A DNA stretch of 64,000 bases from JAOPZW01 sp963851295 (GTDB lineage Bacteria; Actinomycetota; Thermoleophilia; Solirubrobacterales; Solirubrobacteraceae), in NCBI GenBank assembly GCA_963851295.1, contig CAWKOS010000006.1, positions 124,001 through 188,000 of the forward strand. The letters are read 5' to 3'. Of the stretch, positions 55,105 through 64,000 are shown piece after piece. Below the pieces are notes generated by a model. That model made no database searches. It worked only from the letters and a program-made list of their open reading frames with translations, and was not told where the DNA came from. The translations under genes and the position numbers were made by a program. The number at the start of each line of letters is the position of its first letter. Within the stretch, counting starts at the first letter, position 1.

Positions 55105-55986
55105 ATGATCCACAGCTTGGAGATCCTCAGCCCTGACACCTGGGAGGAGGCGCTGGCCGCCAAGGCCACGCATCCGGAGGCGCTGCCGATCGCCGGTGGG
55201 ACCGACGTGATGGTCGCGATGAACTTCGACCGCACGCGTCCCGAGGCGATCCTCGACCTCACGCGCGTGGCCGAGCTGCGCGACTGGGGCGCCGACGACG
55301 GCGCGCTGCGCATCGGGGCGGGGGTCACGTACACCCGGCTCATCGAGGAGCTGGGGGAGCGGTTGCCGGGGCTGGCGATCGCGTCGCGCACGGTCGGCTC
55401 GCCGCAGATCCGCAACCGCGGCACCGTCGGCGGCAACCTGGGAACGGCCTCGCCCGCCGGCGACGGCCTGCCGCCGCTCTACGTCTCCGACGCCGAGGTC
55501 GAGCTCGCGAGCGCGGCGGGCGGGACGCGGCGCGTGCCCGTCGCCGAGTTCATCGCCGGGCCCAAGCGCACCGTCGCGCGCGACGACGAGCTCATCGCCG
55601 CCTTCCACCTGCCCGCCGCGTCGGGCCCGCAGCAGTTCGCCAAGGTCGGGACGCGCAACGCGATGGTCATCGCGGTCTGCTCGCTGTCGGTGGCGCTGTG
55701 GCCCGAGCGCCGCGCCGTGTGCGCGTGCATCGGCTCGGCGGGGCCGACGCCGATCCGGGCCGCCGAGGCCGAGGCGTTCATCGGCGGCGTCCTCGACGAG
55801 GAGGGCCTTTGGGACGGGCGCGGGGCGCTCGGCGCGGCGGCGCTCGCGCGCTTCGGCGAGCTCGTGGCGGGCGCGGCGGCGCCGATCGACGACGTCCGCG
55901 GCAGCGCCGCCTACCGCCGCCACGCGCTCGGCGTCCTGGCCCGGCGCACGCTGCAGTGGGCGTGGGAGGAGCAGCGGTGCGCCTGA
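55105..55986 (+). CDS. Xanthine dehydrogenase, FAD-binding subunit
   Basis: 293 residues of the CO-dehydrogenase flavoprotein type: FAD pyrophosphate motif PIAGGTDVMVAMN, the second motif TVGSPQIRNRGTVGGNLGTASPAGDGLP, and a C-terminal domain ending YRRHALGVLARRTL. It passes electrons from the 2Fe-2S subunit to NAD+. It is the first gene of a seven-gene operon (FAD subunit, 2Fe-2S subunit, deaminase, Mo subunit-UraD, HIU hydrolase, uricase follow). It lacks a visible ribosome binding site. Its 3' end overlaps the next gene by 10 bp. Confidence 0.92.
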   Translation: MIHSLEILSPDTWEEALAAKATHPEALPIAGGTDVMVAMNFDRTRPEAILDLTRVAELRDWGADDGALRIGAGVTYTRLIEELGERLPGLAIASRTVGSPQIRNRGTVGGNLGTASPAGDGLPPLYVSDAEVELASAAGGTRRVPVAEFIAGPKRTVARDDELIAAFHLPAASGPQQFAKVGTRNAMVIAVCSLSVALWPERRAVCACIGSAGPTPIRAAEAEAFIGGVLDEEGLWDGRGALGAAALARFGELVAGAAAPIDDVRGSAAYRRHALGVLARRTLQWAWEEQRCA

Positions 55987-56459
55987 CGCTGACCGTCAAC
56001 GGCGAGCGCCGCGAGGCCGACGGCGTCTGGGAGGGCGAGAGCCTGCTCTCGGCGCTGCGCGACCACCTCGACCTCCCGGGCTCCAAGAACGCGTGCGAGC
56101 AGGGCGAGTGCGGCTCGTGCTCGGTCTACCTCGACGGCGAGCTCGTGTGCTCGTGCCTCGTGCTCGCGGGTCAGGCGCAGGGGCGCGACGTCGTGACGGT
56201 CGAGGGGCTCGCGCCGGGGGAGCAGCTGCACGCCGTGCAGGAGGCCTTCGTGGAGGCGGGCGCGGTCCAATGCGGCTTCTGCACGCCGGGGCTGATCGTC
56301 GCCAGCCACGACCTGCTCGCGCGCAACGCGCGCCCGACCGACGCCGCGATCCGCGAGGCGCTGGCCGGCAACCTGTGCCGCTGCACGGGCTACGAGAAGA
56401 TCCTCGACGCCGTGCGGCTGGCGGCGCGGCGGATGGCCGACGGGGAGCGGGCGGCGTGA
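55977..56459 (+). CDS. Xanthine dehydrogenase, 2Fe-2S subunit
   Basis: 160 residues from GTG 55977, preceded by GGAGGA. Two clusters are encoded: a plant-ferredoxin type site (KNACEQGECGSCSVYLDGELVCSC) and the helical site QCGFCTPG...NLCRCTGYEKI. It is the electron relay between the molybdenum cofactor and FAD. The gene overlaps the FAD-subunit gene by 10 bp, and its stop overlaps the deaminase start (GTGA). Confidence 0.94.
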   Translation: MRLTLTVNGERREADGVWEGESLLSALRDHLDLPGSKNACEQGECGSCSVYLDGELVCSCLVLAGQAQGRDVVTVEGLAPGEQLHAVQEAFVEAGAVQCGFCTPGLIVASHDLLARNARPTDAAIREALAGNLCRCTGYEKILDAVRLAARRMADGERAA

Positions 56460-57819
56460 CGCGCCTGGTCATCGAGGGCTGCGCCATCGCCACGGTCGAC
56501 GCGGCGGGCACCGAGCACGCCGACGGCCACCTCGTCATCGACGGCGACCGGATCGCCGCCGTCGGCGAGGGCCCGGCCCCGGCGCAGGAGGGCGACGTCC
56601 GCCGCCTCGACGGCCGCGGGTGCCTGGCCACGCCGGGCCTCGTCAACTGCCACCACCACCTCTACCAGTGGGCCACGCGCGGGCTGGCCCAGCAGGCGAC
56701 GCTCTTCGAGTGGCTCGTCGAGCTCTATCCGGTGTGGGCCCACGTCGACGACGAGGTGCAGGACGCCGCGGCGCGTGCGGGGCTCGCCGCGCTGGCGCGT
56801 TCGGGCTGCTGCACCTCCACCGACCACCACTACGTCTTCCCGGCAGGCGCCGGCGACCTCCTCGAGGTCGAGGTGCAGGCGGCGCGCGGCCTCGGCGTGC
56901 GCTTCCACCCCTGTCGCGGCTCGATGGACCTCGGGCGCGCGGACGGGGGCCTGCCGCCCGACGAGGTCGTCGAGGACCGCGACGCGATCCTCGCCGCCAG
57001 CGAGGCCGCCATCGACCGCTTCCACGACCCCGGGCCGGGGGCGATGGTGCGCATCGCGCTGGCGCCGTGCTCGCCCTTCTCGGTGACCGAGGGGCTGATG
57101 GCCGAGACCGCGCAGCTCGCCCGCCGTCGCGGCGTGCGCCTGCACACCCACATGGCCGAGACGCTCGACGAGGAGGCGTTCTGCATCGAGCGCTTCGGCG
57201 TGCGCCCGGTCGAGTACCTCGAGCGGCTCGGCTGGCTGGGCGACGACGTCTGGCTCGCCCACTGCGTGCACCTCAGCGACGCCGAGGTCGCGCGCTTCGG
57301 GCAGACCGGCACCGGCGTCGCGCACTGCCCGAGCTCCAACGCGCGCCTGGGCGCCGGGATCGCGCCGGTGGTCGAGCTCACGCGCGCCGGCGCGCCGGTC
57401 GGCCTCGGCGTCGACGGCGCGGCGTCCAACGAGTCGGGCGCGCTGGCCGTCGAGCTGCGCGAGGCGCTGCTGGTGGCGCGCATCGCCGGCGGCCCGGCGG
57501 CGATGACCGCGCGCGGCGCGCTCGAGCTGGCGACGATCGAGGGCGCGCGCTGCCTGGGCCGCGACGACGAGCTCGGCTCGCTGGAGGCGGGCAAGCTCGC
57601 CGACGTCGCGCTGTGGCGCCTGGACGGCCTGGACCACGCAGGCATCGAGGACCCGGTGGCCGCGCTGGTCCTCGGCGCCCCGCGGCCGGTCGACACGCTG
57701 CTCGTCGGCGGGCGGGCGATCGTCGAGGGCGGCGAGCTGCGCACGGCGGACGTCGACGAGGTCGCGCGCGCCATCGCGCGCCAGAGCCGACGGCTGCTGC
57801 ACCGGGTCGAGGCCGCGGC

Positions 57820-57823
<4 letters not shown>
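56456..57823 (+). CDS. 8-oxoguanine/guanine-type deaminase (amidohydrolase superfamily)
   Basis: 455 residues. The metal site is formed by NCHHHLYQWATRGLAQQ, His in LHTHMAETLDEE, His in LAHCVHLSD and Asp in GLGVDGAASNESG. The segment after HHHLYQW (ATLFEWLVELYPVWAHVD) is, as I remember it, diagnostic of 8-oxoguanine deaminase, which yields urate directly, rather than guanine deaminase, which yields xanthine. Either product feeds the pathway encoded around it. It sits between the 2Fe-2S and Mo subunit genes, with GTGA overlaps at both ends. Confidence 0.83.
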
Positions 57824-60512
<2,689 letters not shown>

Positions 60513-60516
<4 letters not shown>

Positions 60517-60845
60517 TCACCACCCACGTTCTCGACACCGCCCGCGGCCGGCCGGCCGCCGGCGTGCCGATCGTGCTCGAGCGCGCGGGCGACGGCGGCT
60601 GGGAGGAGATCGGCCGCGGCGCGACCGACGCCGACGGGCGCCTGCGCTCCCTTGTCGCCGAGGGCGCCGCGCTGGAGGCCGGGCGCTACCGGCTGACGTT
60701 CGACACGAGCGCCTACTTCCGCGACCGCGGCGAGGCCGCCTTCTACCCCGAGGTCGCCGTCGTCTTCACGGTCGCGGCCGACGAGCACCATCACGTCCCC
60801 CTGCTGCTCAGCCCGTTCGGCTACAGCACCTACCGCGGGAGCTGA
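60513..60845 (+). CDS. 5-hydroxyisourate hydrolase (transthyretin-like)
   Basis: 110 residues from a GTG. All family landmarks are there: THVLDTARGRPAAGVPI at the N-terminus, FYPEVAVVF, the active-site HHHVPLLLSPFGYSTYRGS with the invariant Y-R-G-S C-terminus. It hydrolyses 5-hydroxyisourate, the urate oxidase product, to OHCU, which the UraD domain encoded just upstream decarboxylates. Its start overlaps the stop of the fusion gene; the uricase gene follows after 7 bp. Confidence 0.96.
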
Positions 60846-60852
60846 CCCCGGC

Positions 60853-61689
60853 ATGACCTTCGTCCTGAGCCAGAGCAACTACGGCAAGTCCGAGGTCAGG
60901 CTGGTGAAGGTCGCACGCGGCGGCGAGCGCCACGAGCTCACCGACGTCACCGTCGACGTGCGCCTCGACGGCGACTTCGCGGCGGCCCACACCGACGGCG
61001 ACAACAGCGCCCTGCTCGCCACCGACACGATGCGCAACGCCGTGTACGTGCTCGCGGCGCGGCACGACGTGTCCGAGCTCGAGGCCTTCGGCCGCGCGCT
61101 CGTCGAGCACTTCGTCGCCGCCGGGCCGACCGTGGAGCGCGCGACGATCACGCTGGTCGAGCGCCCGTGGGCGCGCCTGGGCGAGCACGACCACGCCTTC
61201 CAGCGCGGGTACGGCGGCCACCGCGTGGCGATCGTCAGCGGCGACGCCGACCACATCCGCGTCGACGCGGGGATCGACGGCCTCGAGGTCCTGCGCACGA
61301 CCGGCTCGGGGTGGACGGGCTTCGTGCGCGACGAGCTCACGACGCTGCCCGAGACCGAGGACCGGATCCTCGCCACGATCGTGACCGCGCGCTGGTCCTA
61401 CGCCGAGCGCGGCATCGACTACACCGCCGCCTGGCACGCCGCCCGCGACGCGATCCTCGAGGCCTTCGGCGACCACTACAGCCCCTCGGCGCAGTTCACG
61501 CTCCTGCGCATGGGCAAGGCCGCGCTGCGCGCGGTCGAGGCGATGCAGCGCATCCACCTCTCGCTCCCCAACCGCCACCACCTCCTCTTCGACCTCTCCC
61601 GCTTCGCCACGGAGAACCCCAACGAGGTCTTCCACGCCACGACGGAGCCCTACGGGCTCATCGAGGGGACGGTGGAGCGCGAGCAGTAG
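60853..61689 (+). CDS. Urate oxidase (uricase)
   Basis: 278 residues, cofactor-free uricase. Lys12 in NYGKSEVRLV and Thr57 in LLATDTMRNAVY form the catalytic pair, with a His in LPNRHHLLFDLSRF, and NPNEVFHATTEPYGLIEGTV closes the T-fold. The C-terminus ends EREQ without a peroxisome-type signal, as expected in bacteria. It oxidises urate to 5-hydroxyisourate with O2. Last gene of the operon. Confidence 0.96.
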   Translation: MTFVLSQSNYGKSEVRLVKVARGGERHELTDVTVDVRLDGDFAAAHTDGDNSALLATDTMRNAVYVLAARHDVSELEAFGRALVEHFVAAGPTVERATITLVERPWARLGEHDHAFQRGYGGHRVAIVSGDADHIRVDAGIDGLEVLRTTGSGWTGFVRDELTTLPETEDRILATIVTARWSYAERGIDYTAAWHAARDAILEAFGDHYSPSAQFTLLRMGKAALRAVEAMQRIHLSLPNRHHLLFDLSRFATENPNEVFHATTEPYGLIEGTVEREQ

Positions 61690-61973
61690 GGTCGCCGGGG
61701 CGCTCGCGGCTGTGCCGCCGCCGCGTGCGGCGCTGCGCGGCGCTTACGACCGCACCGAGGAGAGAGAAGCGGCGTCGGCCCGGGCGCTCGCGGCCCCCGG
61801 GGCGCGTGTGCCGTCTTGTTCATCAATGTGATGAAGAACGCAGCACCCCTCGCGCGTGTCGTCCTTCTCCCGCTATGCGGGAGGAACCCAGCACGCGCCC
61901 GCGGAGCGATCACGCGCACGAGCCCCCGGCGGCGCTCGCTCCATGGAGCGCCAGGAGGGCATCCGCTCGGTGC
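61690..61973. other. Convergent intergenic region with two inverted repeats, no gene seen
   Basis: 284 bp between the converging uricase and DUF6510 genes. TTCATCA-ATG-TGATGAA (61819-61835) is a perfect AT-rich palindrome in an otherwise GC-rich stretch. CTCCCGC-TAT-GCGGGAG (61867-61883) is a good hairpin, and CGCTCCATGGAGCG lies near 61936-61949. The hairpins may serve as terminators for one or both operons. Reading frames here are low-complexity and I do not believe them. Confidence 0.5.
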
Positions 61974-62228
61974 TCACGTTCGGCTGAGCATGTAGGTCCC
62001 GCGCCAGTCCAGCACGTAGCCGTCGTCGCGCACGCCGATGCGCAGCGCGACGTCGGCGCACGCCGGGCAGCGCAGGACGATGCCCGCGCCCTCGTAGGCG
62101 CGGTGCTCGGCCAGGGCGCTCTCGGCGCCGCAGGACTGGCAGCGGCGGCGGACGGTCGTGACCTCGACGGCGAGGATCTCGCCGAGCAGGCCGGCGACGC
62201 CGTTGCCGTCGGTGTGGACGTCGGTCAT
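61974..62228 (-). CDS. DUF6510-type zinc-ribbon protein
   Basis: 84 residues: VAGLLGEILAVEVTTVRRRCQSCGAESALAEHR, then VLRCPACADVALRIGVRDDGYVLDWRGTY. The CQSC and CPAC pairs form a probable zinc ribbon. The family is small, actinobacterial and uncharacterised. It begins 1 bp after the ferredoxin-reductase-like stop and is the last gene of an operon with a sulfite-oxidase-like protein, so a role in that redox system is plausible. Confidence 0.8.
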   Translation of the reverse strand: MTDVHTDGNGVAGLLGEILAVEVTTVRRRCQSCGAESALAEHRAYEGAGIVLRCPACADVALRIGVRDDGYVLDWRGTYMLSRT

Positions 62229-62229
62229 C

Positions 62230-62997
62230 TCATCCTCCTGTGGGGCCGAAGCGCTCGGCGTGGATCGTGCGCGGGTCGTGGCCGTTGTCGACGAGCAGGT
62301 CGGCGACCGCCTCGACGAACGGGGTCGGGCCGCAGACGAAGATCCGCGGCCGCGCGTCCGGGTCGGGGGCGACCTCGGCGAGCATCGCCGCATCGACGCG
62401 GCGCGCGTAGCCGGTCCAGCCCGGCGGCGCCTGCCGCGTGAAGGTCCAGGCGACGCTGAGCCCGTCGGCGGGGCCGAGGTCGGCGAGCTCGTCGCGATAG
62501 AGCGCGTCCTCCTCGCCGCGTGCCGAGACGAGCACATGGGCCTCGACCTCGCTGGCCCGCGCTGCCCGGTGGCGCAGCATCGCCATCAGCGGCACGAGCC
62601 CCGATCCGCCGCCCACGAGCAGCAGCGGCCCGCCGTCGGGCACCGACCACGAGAAGTGCCCGCCGATCGGCCCGCGGACCTCGAAGGCGTCGCCCGCGTG
62701 CGCCACCTCGACGAACCACGGCGAGACCTCGCCGTCGTCGACGAGCTCGACGGTCAGCTCCAGCGCGTCGAGCTCGGGGGCCGAGGCGATCGAGTACGAG
62801 CGCTCGGCCTGATAGCCGTCGTCGGCGGTCAGGCGGACGTCGACGTGCTGGCCGGCGCGGTGGCCGGGCCACTCGGGGACGTCGAGCACGAGCGTCACCG
62901 CGTGCTCGGTCTCCGCCACGATCTCGCGGATCCTCGCCGTGCGCCAGGGCGTCGGCGCGCGCCCGGTCAGTCGCCCCAGTAACGCTGCTCGCGCCAT
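62230..62997 (-). CDS. FAD/NAD(P)H-binding oxidoreductase (ferredoxin-reductase fold)
   Basis: 255 residues: FAD site RSYSIASAPE with GPIGGHFSW, nucleotide site LLLVGGGSGLVPLMAMLRH and C-terminal FVCGPTPFVEAVADLL. There is no 2Fe-2S domain. It overlaps the end of the sulfite-oxidase-like gene by 31 bp, so the two are coupled and probably form an electron-transfer pair: NAD(P)H to FAD to Mo, or the reverse. Confidence 0.88.
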   Translation of the reverse strand: MARAALLGRLTGRAPTPWRTARIREIVAETEHAVTLVLDVPEWPGHRAGQHVDVRLTADDGYQAERSYSIASAPELDALELTVELVDDGEVSPWFVEVAHAGDAFEVRGPIGGHFSWSVPDGGPLLLVGGGSGLVPLMAMLRHRAARASEVEAHVLVSARGEEDALYRDELADLGPADGLSVAWTFTRQAPPGWTGYARRVDAAMLAEVAPDPDARPRIFVCGPTPFVEAVADLLVDNGHDPRTIHAERFGPTGG

Positions 62998-63569
62998 GGA
63001 TCGCCGTAGTTGTTGTAGCCGACGGACTCCCAGAAGCCAGGCTCGTCCTCGGGGGTGAGGACCAGGCCGCGCACCCACTTGGCGCTCTTCCAGAAGTAGA
63101 GGTGCGGCACGAGCAGCCGCGCCGGGCCGCCGTGCTCGGGCTGCAGCGGCTCGCCGCCGTACTCGTAGGCGATCCACGCCTTGCCGTCGCTGATGTCCTC
63201 CAGCGGCAGGTTCGTCGTGTAGTCGCCGTCCGACCACGCCGTGACGTAGTCGGCCTCGGTCGTGACGTCCTCGAGCAGGGTGTCGACCGACACCCCGGTC
63301 CAGGTCGTGTCCAGCTTGGACCACTTCGTCACGCAGTGGATGTCGACCGTGAAGGTCTCCGACGGCAGCGCGCGCAGCTCGTCCCACGTCCACGACACGG
63401 GCTCGTCGACCGCGCCCTGGATGGTCAGGCTCCACTCGTCGAGCGGCGTGTGCGGCGTCGGCCCGGCCGAGAGCACCGGGAAGTCGGGGGTCAGGTACTG
63501 GCCGGGTGGGATGCGCGAGGGGTCGGCGTCGCTTCGGCGACCGTGGAACCCTCGGGAGACGGGAGGCAT
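62967..63569 (-). CDS. Sulfite-oxidase-like molybdopterin protein (YedY/MsrP-related fold)
   Basis: 200 residues, consisting of little more than the Mo-cofactor domain: PPGQYLTPDFPVLS, WSLTIQGAVDEPVSW, Mo-ligand Cys79 in VDIHCVTKWSKLDTTWTGV and the C-terminal WESVGYNNYGDPW. No signal peptide, so it is cytoplasmic, unlike MsrP. Short stand-alone members paired with a flavin reductase and DUF6510 recur in actinobacteria, but their substrate is unknown. It starts 79 bp inside the upstream HD-GYP gene. Confidence 0.87.
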   Translation of the reverse strand: MPPVSRGFHGRRSDADPSRIPPGQYLTPDFPVLSAGPTPHTPLDEWSLTIQGAVDEPVSWTWDELRALPSETFTVDIHCVTKWSKLDTTWTGVSVDTLLEDVTTEADYVTAWSDGDYTTNLPLEDISDGKAWIAYEYGGEPLQPEHGGPARLLVPHLYFWKSAKWVRGLVLTPEDEPGFWESVGYNNYGDPWREQRYWGD

Positions 63570-64000
63570 GGCTCAAGCTTCGCCGATTCCAGCAGCGTGC
63601 GCACGCGCTCGGCGACGACTTTCAGCGGCGCGCCGATCGCGTCCTGCTCGGCGACGGCCTCGCGGCGCTCGATCTCCTCGATGAAGACGCCGACGACCTC
63701 GGGGTCGAATTGGCTGCCGGCCATGTCGCGCAGCTCGCGGCAGGCGGCGTCGTGGCCGATGGCCATGCGGTAGGCGCGGTCGGAGGTCATCGCCTCGTAG
63801 GCGTCGCAGACGGCGACGATCCGGGCCGCGAGCGGGATGTCGGTGCCGCGCAGGCGGTCGGGGTAGCCGGTGCCGTCCCAGCGCTCATGGGTGGAGCGCA
63901 CGATCCGCGCCACGGGGCGCAGCGCCGGCGCGGCGTTGAGGATCCGCTCGCCCAGGATCGTGTGCTGGTGCATGAGCTCCCACTCGGTGGCGTCCAGCGC
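63491..64000 (-). CDS. HD-GYP-domain c-di-GMP phosphodiesterase (5' end outside the window)
   Basis: The last 169 residues are present, from ALDATEWELMHQHTILGERIL to the stop. The second half of an HD-GYP domain is clear: HERWDGTGYPDRLRGTDIPLAARIVAVCDAYEAMTSDRAYR. The HD dyad itself is upstream of the window edge. The last 30 residues (after LLESAKLEP) are low-complexity and overlap the next gene by 79 bp. Such enzymes degrade c-di-GMP; the riboswitch at 54.2 kb shows that this messenger is used here. Confidence 0.9.
   Translation of the reverse strand, partial: ALDATEWELMHQHTILGERILNAAPALRPVARIVRSTHERWDGTGYPDRLRGTDIPLAARIVAVCDAYEAMTSDRAYRMAIGHDAACRELRDMAGSQFDPEVVGVFIEEIERREAVAEQDAIGAPLKVVAERVRTLLESAKLEPCLPSPEGSTVAEATPTPRASHPAST

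Noticed and set aside
61650..61919. 89-codon minus-strand frame after uricase
   Set aside because: Low-complexity Arg/Ala/Pro composition, no ribosome binding site, overlap with the uricase end and with hairpins.

Overview
The window is about 64 kb of very GC-rich, gene-dense DNA. Frequent GTG and TTG starts, ATGA/GTGA-type overlaps, a mycobacterial-type aconitase and Ig-like repeats carrying WQRCDANGANC all point to a high-GC actinomycete. My best guess is a soil Solirubrobacterales (Thermoleophilia) relative. This is inference from gene content, not from a marker gene. There is no rRNA operon, CRISPR array, insertion sequence or obvious genomic island; it reads as ordinary chromosome.

Layout. 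1-7.4 kb: a ferritin-like DUF892 protein with a histone-H1-like tail, a divergent HxlR regulator/MFS exporter pair, an HNH protein, two tRNAs, an SDR, and a CsoR-controlled metal locus (small membrane protein, CsoR, permease with YHS domain) running into a TauE/SafE exporter. 7.4-15.7 kb: tRNA-Val, an SDR, a glycosyltransferase/methyltransferase cluster, a secreted Ycf48-like beta-propeller and a P450, with two large nested palindromes in the gaps. 15.7-25.9 kb: tRNA-Asp, a DHFR-like reductase, DUF2254 plus a Kef-type antiporter (apparently frameshifted), a flavin oxidase/VOC/ArsR-type locus around a palindrome, a two-component system and two membrane proteins. 25.9-34.5 kb: a LacI-controlled ABC sugar importer with two GH1 beta-glucosidases. 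34.7-37.7 kb: a sigma-70 factor with STAS and RsbW-like proteins nearby. 37.8-42.9 kb: a copper-type operon (unknown secreted protein, CopC-CopD fusion, YcnI-like) and a DsbA-VKOR-VapB-VapC string. 42.9-48 kb: aconitase, an M24 peptidase and a PAS histidine kinase.

48-61.7 kb holds the most coherent system: an apparently complete purine-ring degradation pathway. Xanthine dehydrogenase and an 8-oxoguanine-type deaminase make urate. Urate oxidase, HIU hydrolase and an OHCU decarboxylase fused to the molybdenum subunit of xanthine dehydrogenase make allantoin. Allantoinase, allantoate amidohydrolase, ureidoglycine aminohydrolase and a plant-type ureidoglycolate amidohydrolase take it to glyoxylate, ammonia and CO2. 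Between the two halves sits a large secreted Ig-repeat protein whose leader contains a clear c-di-GMP-I (GEMM) riboswitch. The window ends with a sulfite-oxidase-like/flavin reductase/DUF6510 operon downstream of a truncated HD-GYP phosphodiesterase.

Regulation is unusually legible. Candidate operators are visible for the HxlR, CsoR, ArsR-type and LacI regulators. Several genes look leaderless, and four convergent gene pairs end in one shared CTAG.
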